Below, in pieces: positions 28,018 to 36,573 of a stretch of DNA of 38,889 nucleotides. The notes beneath the pieces were generated by a model. The model did no database searches. It saw nothing but the letters and a program-made list of their open reading frames with translations, and was not told the origin of the DNA. The DNA comes from Solirubrobacterales bacterium (GTDB lineage Bacteria; Actinomycetota; Thermoleophilia; Solirubrobacterales; Solirubrobacteraceae): the NCBI GenBank assembly GCA_019247075.1, contig JAFAPR010000008.1, forward strand, positions 67,074 through 105,962, in the 5' to 3' direction. Positions within the stretch are counted from its first letter, which is position 1. The number at the start of each line of letters is the position of its first letter. The position numbers and the translations under genes are program-made.

Positions 28018-29039
28018 GCACCCACCAGGTAGGAGTCGAGTGGAAAATGCCTGTACCGGAGCCGTGGTAGATCCGCCACCGTTGTGAATCCAGGAGGCGC
28101 GTTGATCACATCCGGGATGCGGTTGACGACCTGCGTACATGTCGCCAGCCGCGTCGGGACGTCGTCGTTTCGCAGCCTCAGCTCGGCCGGCTCGCCCCGG
28201 ACGACCCACTCGTTCAGGTCGGACCGACCCCGGGCATACACGCACCCGGTCTGCTCGAACGTGAACGACGGCCCCTCCAGGGTGTCGGTCGTCGCGGTGT
28301 CGGTGACGCCCAGCAGCTCACCGGCGGTGATCACGCGCCCCAGGCTGCGCGACGGTGTGTCGGTCGCCGCTAGCACCGGTGCAACCGAGCTCTCCATCTT
28401 GGCTGTGGTCAGGCCGGCGTCCGCAACGAGGGCGTCCACGGTGTTGCGGACGACGAACGACGGCCAGCCTTCGCGTGCCACGTGGGCTTCGAACTGCTCG
28501 AGCGTGGAACCGGCGTGGACGTGCTGCGCAACCTCGGGCCCGTAGTCGTCGACGTTCCAGGTGGTGCGGCCGTGTACCGAGTCGACTCGGTGCGCCGCCC
28601 CCATCAACGCGGACGGCAGGGTCATCCAATAAAGGTCTTGCGCACCCGAGCCCATGATCGTGACGCCGTGGCGCTTGGCGACCAGATCCAGACGCTTTGC
28701 CAGCGACGGCGCGGTCGCCCACGGGAAGAAGCTCTCCTCCTCGATCGTCACCACGTTCGCTTCGTGCTCGAGGCAAGTACGGAGATGGTCGTACATCGTC
28801 CGGAGATAGCTGGAGACGGCCACGACCGCGATGTCCGCCGCCGCGCGAGACATCACCGCGTCCGGGTCGTCGTCGACCGTCACGCCGAGTTTGAAGCTCA
28901 GCCCCGCGACCTCGCCCAGATCACGGCCCACCTTCCCCGGGCTCCGTGCGACTGCGCCGACCACGCTCACGCCCTTCTCGACCAACAGGCGCGTGATGAT
29001 CGACCCCATCGCGCCCGCGCCGTAGACGACCGCGCGCAC
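28014..29039 (-). CDS. DapB/2,4-diaminopentanoate-dehydrogenase-like protein (copy A)
   Basis: The protein has 341 residues. The N-terminal nucleotide-binding domain begins RAVVYGAGAMGSIITRLLVEKG; the C-terminal half ends NRIPDVINAPPGF...LPRLRYRHF. The family (dihydrodipicolinate-reductase N-domain with a diaminopentanoate dehydrogenase-type C-domain) holds NAD(P)-dependent amine dehydrogenases such as Ord of ornithine fermentation. It is the first gene of the reverse operon with the ligase, amine oxidase and LLM enzyme. A paralogue (copy B) lies 1.5 kb away in the divergent arm; the two share long identical runs such as KVGRDLGEVAGL and NRIPDVINAPPGF. It starts with GTG. The substrate is not known. 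Confidence 0.8.
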   Translation of the reverse strand: MRAVVYGAGAMGSIITRLLVEKGVSVVGAVARSPGKVGRDLGEVAGLSFKLGVTVDDDPDAVMSRAAADIAVVAVSSYLRTMYDHLRTCLEHEANVVTIEEESFFPWATAPSLAKRLDLVAKRHGVTIMGSGAQDLYWMTLPSALMGAAHRVDSVHGRTTWNVDDYGPEVAQHVHAGSTLEQFEAHVAREGWPSFVVRNTVDALVADAGLTTAKMESSVAPVLAATDTPSRSLGRVITAGELLGVTDTATTDTLEGPSFTFEQTGCVYARGRSDLNEWVVRGEPAELRLRNDDVPTRLATCTQVVNRIPDVINAPPGFTTVADLPRLRYRHFPLDSYLVGA

Positions 29040-29249
29040 CGCGGTGTCACGGCGGGGCGGTCTTCATCCCGCCACCTGTCCGGCTCCGCCGACGACCACG
29101 ATCCGCATGTGCGAGCCGATTCTGCGAGCAGGCCATCGAGATGTCAATGGCCTCGGAGCAGCCAGCATTGAGCGGCAGGGCCGTATTGGCTAGGCTCGGC
29201 TGCGCTGACCGCAGCTGTCGACACCCACCTGTGGCACCCGTTCGCCGAC

Positions 29250-30482
29250 ATGGCGTCCGTGCGCCACGCCGAGTTCGTCCTCGAGCGAGGCGACGACGTC
29301 TGGGTGTGGGATCGAGACGGCCGCCGCTACCTCGACGCCACCGCAAGCCTCTGGTACGCGAACGTAGGTCACGGCCGCCGGGAGATCGCCGAGGCCGCGG
29401 TCGCGCAGCTGGAGCGCCTAGAGGCCTACTCGACGTTCGGAGACTTCGCCAACGAACCGGCACTGGAACTCGCGGCAACCCTCGCCGACCTCGCGCCGAT
29501 GCCGGCGCGTGTATTCCTCGTCTCCGGGGGAGGAGACGCGATCGACACTGCGGCGAAGCTCGCGCGTCAGTACTGGTCACAGGTCGGGGAACCCGATCGG
29601 ACCATCCTGATCAGCCGTACCGCCGGCTATCACGGCACGCACGGCTACGGCACTGCACTAGCCGGGATTCCGGCCAACCGGGAGGGTTTCGGCCCCCAGG
29701 TCGACACGATCCAGGTTCCTCATGACTCCATCGAGGCCATGCACGTGGAGATGGAGAGGGCCGACCCCAGCCGGATCGCTGCCGTCTTCGTCGAGCCGGT
29801 GATCGGCGCCGGTGGGGTCTATCCGCCGATGCCAGGCTACCTGGAAGGGTTGTCGGAGCTGTGCCGGCAGACCGGCGTACTGCTCGTCGTTGACGCCGTG
29901 ATCTGTGGCTTTGGCCGCCTGGGGACATGGTTCGGGATCGAGCGGTGGCAGGCCGATCCGGCGATGATCGTTTTCGCGAAGGGCGTGACCAGCGGCTACC
30001 TCCCGCTCGGAGGCGTGATTGTCTGCGAGCGCGTCGCGGAGCCGTTCTGGACGACGCCCGGCGGCCCGGTCCTTCGTCACGGCCCCACCTATTCGGGGCA
30101 TCCCACCTGCTGCGCGGCGGCGTTGGCAAACCTCGCGCTGCTGGGGCGAGAACGCCTGGTGGAGCGCGGCCGTGATCTGGAGGGAGCTCTGCTCGACGCG
30201 CTCGCGCCGCTGCGCGAGCACGACGCGGTCGCCGAGGTTCGCGGCGGAACCGGGATGATGGCGGCGGTGGAGCTCCGAAGCGATGTGCTCGACACGCAGG
30301 CGGGTGCGATCGCAAAGGTGACCGGCGCGGCGCGCGAAGCCGGGGTGATCGTGAGGCCGCTGGGCCGAGCCGTCGCGGTCTCGCCACCGCTGACCGCTAC
30401 GCCCGAGCACTTCCAGTTGATAGCGCAGGCGCTCGATCACGCGCTCGATTCGCTAAGTGCGTCGCTTTCGGGCACGCGTTGA
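29250..30482 (+). CDS. Class III (omega) aminotransferase, N-terminus uncertain
   Basis: From ATG 29250 this is 410 residues. PLP fold type I motifs are clear: VSGGGDAIDTAAKLARQYW, SRTAGYHGTHGYG, DAVICGFGRLGTWFG (Asp contacts the pyridine nitrogen; the usual DEV is DAV) and Lys244 in FAKGVTSGYLPLGG. Omega-aminotransferases move the terminal amino group of diamines or omega-amino acids, often to pyruvate. The conserved N-terminal block DTHLWHPFADM lies just upstream in frame, yet no ATG, GTG or TTG precedes it before a stop at 29169; a CTG at 29205 could be the true start. A weak promoter may lie at 29168-29196 (TTGAGC, 17 bases, TAGGCT). It is followed by copy B of the DapB-like gene. Confidence 0.87.
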   Translation: MASVRHAEFVLERGDDVWVWDRDGRRYLDATASLWYANVGHGRREIAEAAVAQLERLEAYSTFGDFANEPALELAATLADLAPMPARVFLVSGGGDAIDTAAKLARQYWSQVGEPDRTILISRTAGYHGTHGYGTALAGIPANREGFGPQVDTIQVPHDSIEAMHVEMERADPSRIAAVFVEPVIGAGGVYPPMPGYLEGLSELCRQTGVLLVVDAVICGFGRLGTWFGIERWQADPAMIVFAKGVTSGYLPLGGVIVCERVAEPFWTTPGGPVLRHGPTYSGHPTCCAAALANLALLGRERLVERGRDLEGALLDALAPLREHDAVAEVRGGTGMMAAVELRSDVLDTQAGAIAKVTGAAREAGVIVRPLGRAVAVSPPLTATPEHFQLIAQALDHALDSLSASLSGTR

Positions 30483-30533
30483 CAGCCGAGTTATGCTGCG
30501 GCCGCCCGCGGCAGGCGTGTGTAAGGAGCGCGG

Positions 30534-31568
30534 ATGAGGCGAATCAAAGCTGTGGTCTACGGGGTCGGATCGATGAACTCGATCGCGACCCGGATGATGC
30601 TCGAGAAGGGCGTCGACATCGTCGGCGCGCTCGCGCGCAGCCCGGAGAAAGTCGGCCGCGACCTGGGCGAGGTGGCCGGCCTGGGCTTCGAGACCGGCGT
30701 GACCGTCGAGGACGACCCCGATCGCGTGCTGTCCTCGCGGCAGGCGGACATAGCGGTGATCGCAGTCGCAAGCTACATGTCGGACATGTACGAGCACCTG
30801 CGACGCTGCGCCGAGCACGGGGTAAACGCCGTCACAATCGCCGAAGAGGCGCTGTACCCGTGGAACTCGTCACCGATGGCAACGGCTGAGCTCGACCACA
30901 TCGCTCGCCGTCACGGAGTCACGCTGACGGGCACCGGGCACCAGGACGTCTACTGGGTGAACCTGGTGAGCATGGTGCTCGCCACCGCGCACCGAATCGA
31001 GACCGTCACCGGGCGGGCGAGCTGGAACGTAGACGACTTCGGCCCCGAGGTCGCCAAGGACCAGCGCGTGGACACGAGCGTGGAGGACTTCGACCGCTGG
31101 CTCGCCGAGGCAGACCGCCCTCCGAGCTTCGGCCGCAACACCCTGGGCGCGCTCGTCGAGGACCTCGGGCTGAGCGTCGCGGCGCAGGAGAGCACGACGC
31201 GTCCCGAGGTCGCCAAGCAGCGGGTTCCCTCCAAGAGCCTGGGGATGACGGTTGACACCGGGCGGGTGATCGGGTTCACCGACGTCGACACCGTCCGCTC
31301 GCACGAGGGGGTCACCTTGACGTTCGAGATGACCGGGAGGCTCTACCTGGAGGGAGAGGCGGACATCAACGACTGGACCGTCACCGGAGAGCCGGAGCTG
31401 CGTCTCCTCAATCCGGCGGTGCCGACGGGCGTGACCACGTGCACGCAGCTGGTCAATCGGATCCCTGACGTCATCAACGCCCCACCGGGCTTCATCACGA
31501 TCGAGAAGCTCCCACGGCTCCGCTACCGCGCCTTTCCGCTCGGAACGTATGTCCGCGACGGCGGGTAA
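30534..31568 (+). CDS. DapB/2,4-diaminopentanoate-dehydrogenase-like protein (copy B)
   Basis: The protein has 344 residues and is a close paralogue of copy A across its length: KAVVYGVGSMNSIATRMMLEKG at the start, KVGRDLGEVAGL, SWNVDDFGPEVAKD, and CTQLVNRIPDVINAPPGF at the end. By eye about half the residues match. The Rossmann loop GVGSMNS replaces GAGAMGS. AAGGAG lies just upstream of the ATG. It follows the aminotransferase by 51 bases and is probably co-transcribed. The pair suggests two similar deamination or imine-reduction steps, or two subunits of one enzyme. Family substrates include 2,4-diaminopentanoate; here unknown. Confidence 0.8.
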   Translation: MRRIKAVVYGVGSMNSIATRMMLEKGVDIVGALARSPEKVGRDLGEVAGLGFETGVTVEDDPDRVLSSRQADIAVIAVASYMSDMYEHLRRCAEHGVNAVTIAEEALYPWNSSPMATAELDHIARRHGVTLTGTGHQDVYWVNLVSMVLATAHRIETVTGRASWNVDDFGPEVAKDQRVDTSVEDFDRWLAEADRPPSFGRNTLGALVEDLGLSVAAQESTTRPEVAKQRVPSKSLGMTVDTGRVIGFTDVDTVRSHEGVTLTFEMTGRLYLEGEADINDWTVTGEPELRLLNPAVPTGVTTCTQLVNRIPDVINAPPGFITIEKLPRLRYRAFPLGTYVRDGG

Positions 31569-31588
31569 CTGCGAGCGCGGCGCGACTG

Positions 31589-31616
31589 TTGCTGGGTGGA
31601 CGAATATGTATATGAT
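31589..31616 (+). promoter_or_regulatory. Candidate promoter for the Fe-S/FAD oxidase operon
   Basis: TTGCTG (31589-31594) and TATGAT (31611-31616) are 16 bases apart in a short AT-rich patch. The -10 box is good; the -35 box is moderate. Transcription would begin near 31623, about 30 bases ahead of the ATG at 31655, which has a purine-rich AGGAGAGGAGAG ribosome binding region. Fits a separate transcript for the next three genes. Confidence 0.5.
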
Positions 31617-31654
31617 CGTTGCGCTCCGCGGGGACGTAGGAGAGGAGAGAACCG

Positions 31655-32914
31655 ATGGCGGAAACGACGGCGTCTGATCAGAGGACCAACGGCGCTCAGA
31701 CGGCGGGCACCCAGGAGACGAACGGGGCGGTGCAGGCGCTCATCGAGGAGTGGCGCGACGTCGCGTACAACTGCTTCAGCTCGGGCCACAAGTTCTGTCG
31801 CGAGGTGTGCCCTGTCATGCAGGTGACACGCGACGAACGCCACACTCCGACGGCGTTCCACGCCAACGTGGTGGCGATGGAGAAGGGCCACCTGTCGATC
31901 GAGGACGTGGCCGAGGACTATGTGCACTGCACAATGTGCGGCGCCTGCGAGCTGCGGTGCCCCAACAGTCTTTTCACCGGCGACTTCTACCGTTTCCGCC
32001 AGCGCACCATTGACGTGGTCAAGGCGATGCGGGCCCTGGCGGTCCAGAGCGGCGTCCACCAGAAGAACTGGAAGCGGTGGGCTGAGCTGACGAACCGGTG
32101 GGGGAACGAGCCCGTTCTCGGTTGGACCAAGGAGACGTCCGCTAACAAAGTCCGCGCTTGGGCCGTGGGGTTGAACATCCCCACCGGCGGCGAGACCATT
32201 CTGTTCGCCGACTGCGAGGCGGCCTTCTACCGCCCCTCGGTTCCGCGCTCGGTCGCCCAGCTCCTCACCGCCGCGGGGGTGAAGTTCGGGCTCATGAATC
32301 AGCAATGGTGCTGCGGCGGGCCCATGTGGGAGACCGGCTACGTCGACATCGCCCACGCCATGGCCGAGCACAACATGCTCGACTGGCGCAAGACAAACAC
32401 CAAGCGGATCGTCTGCCTCGACCCCCACGACTACATCACGATCGTCGAGAACTATCCCGCGCTGGATCCGAACTTCGACGAGTTCGAGATCGTGCTGGCG
32501 GTCGATCTGATCGCCGAAAAGATCCGAGAGGGGAAGCTGAAGCTGACCACGCCGGTGCGTCGCACCGTGACGTACCACGACCCCTGCCGCCTCAACAAGC
32601 GGATGGGGGTGTGGAAGGCGCCGCGCGAGATCCTGCGCGCAATCCCGGGACTGACGTTCGTCGACGTCGACCACGTCACGCAGTGGTCCTACTGCTCGGG
32701 GGCCGGCTCCAACCTGGGGGTGGAGAAGCCCGAGCTGACCGCCGAGATCAGTCGCCGGCGCATGGCCAAGGCGGGTGAGCTCGACGGCGTCGACACGCTG
32801 GTCTCGGCGTGCCCGTGGTCCGAGCGACCACTGACCGAGCAGGGCGAGGCGCAGGGAATCGAGGTCTTCGACATCTTCGAGCTGGTCGCCGAGGCGGCGG
32901 GATTCGAGGTGTGA
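31655..32914 (+). CDS. HdrD/GlcF-type Fe-S oxidoreductase
   Basis: The protein has 419 residues. A polar 25-residue head is followed by a reduced first cluster motif (Cys40, Cys48, Cys52-Pro) and a full [4Fe-4S] motif (Cys92, Cys95, Cys98, Cys102-Pro). Two CCG-type domains follow: the first has QWCCGGPMWETG; in the second CCGxG is altered to YCSGAG. Proteins of this kind are the electron-accepting partner of FAD-linked oxidases such as glycolate or D-lactate dehydrogenase. The FAD partner gene starts one base after its stop region. No membrane helix is visible, so it is probably cytoplasmic or peripheral. The degenerate first and last motifs set it apart from ordinary GlcF. Confidence 0.85.
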   Translation: MAETTASDQRTNGAQTAGTQETNGAVQALIEEWRDVAYNCFSSGHKFCREVCPVMQVTRDERHTPTAFHANVVAMEKGHLSIEDVAEDYVHCTMCGACELRCPNSLFTGDFYRFRQRTIDVVKAMRALAVQSGVHQKNWKRWAELTNRWGNEPVLGWTKETSANKVRAWAVGLNIPTGGETILFADCEAAFYRPSVPRSVAQLLTAAGVKFGLMNQQWCCGGPMWETGYVDIAHAMAEHNMLDWRKTNTKRIVCLDPHDYITIVENYPALDPNFDEFEIVLAVDLIAEKIREGKLKLTTPVRRTVTYHDPCRLNKRMGVWKAPREILRAIPGLTFVDVDHVTQWSYCSGAGSNLGVEKPELTAEISRRRMAKAGELDGVDTLVSACPWSERPLTEQGEAQGIEVFDIFELVAEAAGFEV

Positions 32915-32915
32915 G

Positions 32916-34421
32916 ATGGCGACGGTTGCGCTCCTAGACGGCGTGGTGGACGAGTTGACCGCGATCTGCGGGCCCGATCACGTCTTCACGGGTCGCTCCG
33001 CGGTGTTCAACCGGGCCCGCGTGCCGGCCCCGTTCCCCGTCCACCGCTGGGAGGAGCACATCCCAAGCGCGGTGGTTCTGCCGACCTCCGCCGAGCAGGT
33101 GTCCGAGGTGGTCAAGCTCGCCAACCGGCACGGCATCCCGGTGGTGCCTCGGGCCGGCGCGACGGGGCTGACCGACGGCGCGGTGCCGCTGCGCCACGGC
33201 ATCGTCGTCGACATCAAGCTGATGAACCAGATCCTCGAGCTCGACCACGAGAACAGGACGGTGACCGTCGGTCCGGGGATCAACATGCTCAAGCTCAATG
33301 AGGAGCTCCGCAAGCATGGCTACATCTATCCCGACGACCCGGCGTCGTACCCCTGCTCCTTGGTCGGCGGCCGCATCGGGACAAGTGGCTGGTCGCTGAT
33401 AGGCGCTCGCTACGGTCACACCCGCGACCTGGTGATCTCGTTCGAGATGGTGCTGCCCACCGGGGAGATCATCCGCGTCGGCGACGGAGGCGGCCCGACG
33501 GTGCGCAAGTCGTCCAGCGGCTACCAGCTCAAACACCTGTTCATGGGTCATCAGGGGACGCTCGGGATCGTCACAGAGGCGACGCTCGAACTGGTCAAGC
33601 GGCCCGAGGCCGAGTTCTCGATGTTTTTCTCCTACGGCAGCTACATGGATGCGTGGCGGGCGACCGGGGAGCTGGCACGTTCCGGCGTCGCGACGCTCGC
33701 CGGCGTGGTCCTGTTCGACGAGGAGAAGATCCGGTACCTGCGCCGGGACGACGAGGCCTACATTCCCCAGCCGGAGTCCGTCAAGGCGGTGATCGCCTGC
33801 GCAGCGTACGGGAACGCGGACGAGGTGCGGGTCGGCGCCAAGCGCCTGCTGCGGATCGGCAAGGCATCTGGCGGCGCGTACCTGGGCGACGAGATCTCGC
33901 AGGGCGACTGGGCCTCGCGCCACGACCGGTACGCGACACCGCAGCATGGGCGCACTCGCGACGGCCAGGTCGCTCTGATGAGCTGGCACTGCGAGGACGC
34001 GGCGATCCCGTATCCCCAGCTGCCGGCCGTGCGCGAGAAGTGGCACGCGATCGCCGACTCGCTGCGCGAGCGGTTCGACATGTTCGACGACTGGGGCATC
34101 TTCGCTTACACCAACGGCGCCTTCAAGCCGTGGGGCGACTACCTCACCGAGATCGACATCGGCATCTGGGAGATGAAGTGGGACGACGAGAGCTGGGCGG
34201 CGTGGGTCGACGCGAAGCGAGAGCTCGCGCGCGTGTCGATCGAGCACGGCGGCTCGATCTCCGCTTGCCATGGAGCGTGCCGCGCCGGCGAGGTCGACCT
34301 CGTGCCGACTGAGCTGGGCGGCGGCTTCGAGGTGATGAAGACGATCAAGCGAGCGCTCGACCCGAACAACATCATGAACCCCAGCAAGTACCTGCTTGGT
34401 CAGGCCTACGAGGAGGAGTAG
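32916..34421 (+). CDS. FAD-linked oxidase (GlcD/VAO family)
   Basis: The protein has 501 residues. The PCMH-type FAD domain shows PSAVVLPTSAEQVSEVVKLANRHGIPVVPRAGATGLTDGAVP and GHQGTLGIVTEATLELVKRP; the C-terminus ends with LDPNNIMNPSKYLL, the usual anchor of this family (normally NPGK). Such enzymes oxidise 2-hydroxy acids or similar compounds and pass electrons to a partner Fe-S protein, here the preceding gene. The central substrate domain has unusual Trp- and acid-rich stretches (DDWGIFAYTNGAFKPWGDY), which suggests a substrate other than glycolate or lactate. It is followed after 5 bases by an 86-residue gene. Confidence 0.88.
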   Translation: MATVALLDGVVDELTAICGPDHVFTGRSAVFNRARVPAPFPVHRWEEHIPSAVVLPTSAEQVSEVVKLANRHGIPVVPRAGATGLTDGAVPLRHGIVVDIKLMNQILELDHENRTVTVGPGINMLKLNEELRKHGYIYPDDPASYPCSLVGGRIGTSGWSLIGARYGHTRDLVISFEMVLPTGEIIRVGDGGGPTVRKSSSGYQLKHLFMGHQGTLGIVTEATLELVKRPEAEFSMFFSYGSYMDAWRATGELARSGVATLAGVVLFDEEKIRYLRRDDEAYIPQPESVKAVIACAAYGNADEVRVGAKRLLRIGKASGGAYLGDEISQGDWASRHDRYATPQHGRTRDGQVALMSWHCEDAAIPYPQLPAVREKWHAIADSLRERFDMFDDWGIFAYTNGAFKPWGDYLTEIDIGIWEMKWDDESWAAWVDAKRELARVSIEHGGSISACHGACRAGEVDLVPTELGGGFEVMKTIKRALDPNNIMNPSKYLLGQAYEEE

Positions 34422-34426
34422 ACGAG

Positions 34427-34687
34427 ATGCTCGGCTTCAGGCTGTCAGCAGAAAAGCCGCCCCAGGCGCATCGCGTCACCGATGTGGTCATCAATCGCTT
34501 CGAACACGTCTACGAGGTAGACCCCGCGCTCATGACCGAGCATGTCCACCAGCAGGCGATCCCTAACTGGGAGTTCAACCGGATCGTCGAAAACCGCTGG
34601 GAGCACCTAGCCTGGATGCACGATCACTTCGCCGAGTCGGTGCTCTCGGGCGAGGGACTGCTCGCGGAGGTAGAGGCAGAGGGCTGA
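34427..34687 (+). CDS. Small protein of unknown function, third gene of the oxidase operon
   Basis: The protein has 86 residues and begins LGFRLSAEKPPQAHRVTDVV. It is rich in His, Glu and aromatic residues, with several His in HVYEVD, EHVHQQAIPNWEF and EHLAWMHDHF. No signal peptide or hydrophobic helix. A strong GGAGGAG ribosome binding site overlaps the end of the FAD oxidase gene, so it is a genuine operon member. It could be a small structural or metal-binding subunit of the oxidase. Not recognised. Confidence 0.75.
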   Translation: MLGFRLSAEKPPQAHRVTDVVINRFEHVYEVDPALMTEHVHQQAIPNWEFNRIVENRWEHLAWMHDHFAESVLSGEGLLAEVEAEG

Positions 34688-34729
34688 CTCGCTCGGGCGT
34701 TCGGGGACGGCCCTTCTGAGACGAGGTGC

Positions 34730-36136
34730 CTACCGGAGCGGCACCAAGCCCGCCGGCGCGAGACCGGCCAGGGCGCGGTCGATCCGGGCAGGCCTTCGAT
34801 CCTCGTCCTCGGCGCGCTCCTTGCGCGCCACCGCCGCACGCACGAGGCGCCCGCCGAGGTAGCGCAGCGGTTCGCTCGGCATCCCGCGCGGAGGCTTGCG
34901 CACGAGTCCGCACCTGCTCCACTCGTCGTCGCGCCCTAGCACCAGCGACGCCAGGATGCGCCCGCCCAGCGCCGACGGTCCGACGCCATTGCCGGAATAG
35001 CCGGCGCCGCAGACGAGATCCGGGCGGCCCAGGGCGAAGAAGAACGGCAGTCCGTCAACCGTGCGATCGATCGGCCCGGTCCAACTGGCCGCGATCGGCA
35101 CCGATGCCAGGGCTGGGTACGTGGAGCGCAGCCGCGCCGTCACCAGCGGCTCGAGCGGGGAGCGCCCACTGAACGAGCGGCCGACTCGCGCGTCGTAGGC
35201 GAGCAGCCCGCCGCCCTTGCCGAACGCGACCCGTCCCTCGCGAGTGGTCCGGTAGTAGTGGACCATGAGACGCGAATCCGAGATGCACACGCCGTCGCGC
35301 CACCCGATCCGCTCGAGCTCGTCCGCTGCCGGTTCGGTGATGACGACGTCGCTTGAGACGACCGCGAACGCGCGGCGCAGCTCCTGAAGCTGGCCCGCCC
35401 ACGCGTTCATCGCTACTACCACCCGATCGGCTGTGACCCGTCCGCGCGCGGTCCGTACCGCGAGTGGCTTTGAGCGCTCGAGGCCGACGATCGGCGACCG
35501 CTCGAACACGGTCACGCCGCGTTCGCGGGCGACCCGGAGCAGGCCGCGAGCGAGCGCAGCGGGCTGAATGCTTGAGCAGGTCGATTCGAACACTCCGGCC
35601 AGGTGCGCGCGAGAACCGGTTCGGACCTGAAGCTCCTCGGTGCCGATCCGCTGAAACGGCCGCACGCCGTGGCTCTCGATGGCCTGGATCGTCCGCTCCC
35701 ACGCCCCCGCCTGTGCCGCGTTGGTAGCGGTCCACAGCCAGCCGTCCGGCCTGTACTGGGCGGCGATCCCGTGCTCCTCGCAGAACGCGCCGATGTCCGC
35801 CACGGCGGCGGTCGACGCGCGCGCCAGCCACAGCGCGCCGGGGGCGCCGCAGGCGTGCTCGAGCGCGAGGAACTGGTGCCACAGGCTCATCACGAAGCCG
35901 CCGTTGCGGCCGCTGGCGCCCGTGCCGCAGTGATCGGCCTCGACCACGGTCACGTCGAGCTCGGGCTGGAGCTCTTTCAGCGCGAGCGCCGTCCAGAGCC
36001 CGGTGAAGCCGCCGCCCACGATGCAAACGTCGGAGCGCAAGTCTCCCTCGAGCTGGGTCACTGGAGCCAGCGGCCCGACCTCGCGCAGCCACCAGCTCGT
36101 CGTTGCAGGGCTCTCCCGGCTCAAGGGCGGCGCCAT
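34730..36136 (-). CDS. DAO-family FAD oxidoreductase, PuuB/OrdL-like
   Basis: The protein has 468 residues. FAD motif CIVGGGFTGLWTALAL starts near residue 38, followed by EADHCGTGASGRNGGFV, the block seen in gamma-glutamylputrescine oxidase and related N-substituted amino-acid oxidases. Later come CSSIQPAALARGLLRVA, ASWTGPIDRTVDGLPFF and GAGYSGNGVGPSALGGRILASLVL. The WW near the N-terminus (TTSWWLREV) is also usual in this group. It would oxidise a secondary amine or N-methyl amino acid in the cytoplasm. The C-terminal 60 residues are basic and not conserved. It is divergent from the GFA-family gene, with 23 bases between starts. Confidence 0.86.
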   Translation of the reverse strand: MAPPLSRESPATTSWWLREVGPLAPVTQLEGDLRSDVCIVGGGFTGLWTALALKELQPELDVTVVEADHCGTGASGRNGGFVMSLWHQFLALEHACGAPGALWLARASTAAVADIGAFCEEHGIAAQYRPDGWLWTATNAAQAGAWERTIQAIESHGVRPFQRIGTEELQVRTGSRAHLAGVFESTCSSIQPAALARGLLRVARERGVTVFERSPIVGLERSKPLAVRTARGRVTADRVVVAMNAWAGQLQELRRAFAVVSSDVVITEPAADELERIGWRDGVCISDSRLMVHYYRTTREGRVAFGKGGGLLAYDARVGRSFSGRSPLEPLVTARLRSTYPALASVPIAASWTGPIDRTVDGLPFFFALGRPDLVCGAGYSGNGVGPSALGGRILASLVLGRDDEWSRCGLVRKPPRGMPSEPLRYLGGRLVRAAVARKERAEDEDRRPARIDRALAGLAPAGLVPLR

Positions 36137-36159
36137 CGACGCAGCCTAAGCTATGTGGC

Positions 36160-36573
36160 ATGGCGACCGGTCGATGCCTGTGTGGCGCGGTCACCTACGA
36201 GGTCCGCGGCCCACTGCGCGACGTGCTCATTTGCCACTGCGTGGAGTGCCGGCGCTGGCAGGGCCATGTGTCGGCCATGACGGCCGCGCAGAGGGAGGAC
36301 CTCGTGCTGACCGAGGGACGCGGCCTTCGCTGGATCCGGAGCCCGCACAGCGATGCTCGCGCGCGGCGCGGTTTCTGCGGCGATTGCGGCTCGAGCCTCT
36401 TCTGGGACGCGCCTGGCCGGGAGACGGTGAGCATCGCCGCCGGGACGCTTGACGGCCCTACGGGGCTGCGGAGCGCGAGTCACTGGTACGCGTCTCAAGC
36501 CGGCGACTACTACGCGATGCAGGACGACGGCCTGCCGAGGCACGAGCGCAGCGGCGAGGGGGAGCTTCCGTAA
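36160..36573 (+). CDS. GFA/CENP-V family zinc protein
   Basis: The protein has 137 residues. Zinc-binding motifs of the family are in order: CLCG at residues 6-9, CHCVECRRWQG, and CGDCGSSLFW. Members include glutathione-dependent formaldehyde-activating enzyme, although most have no proven activity. The ATG at 36160 is preferred because it places the CxCG motif at its normal position; an in-frame start at 36103 would overlap the divergent gene. Its TAA overlaps the ATG of the next gene. In a region that produces formaldehyde from methylamines a role in formaldehyde binding is possible, but actinobacteria usually lack glutathione. Confidence 0.85.
   Translation: MATGRCLCGAVTYEVRGPLRDVLICHCVECRRWQGHVSAMTAAQREDLVLTEGRGLRWIRSPHSDARARRGFCGDCGSSLFWDAPGRETVSIAAGTLDGPTGLRSASHWYASQAGDYYAMQDDGLPRHERSGEGELP

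Noticed and set aside
28018-28245. N-terminal extension of the acyl-CoA ligase
   Set aside because: It lies over the end of the DapB-like gene, has no adenylate-forming homology, and the TTGA overlap offers a better start.
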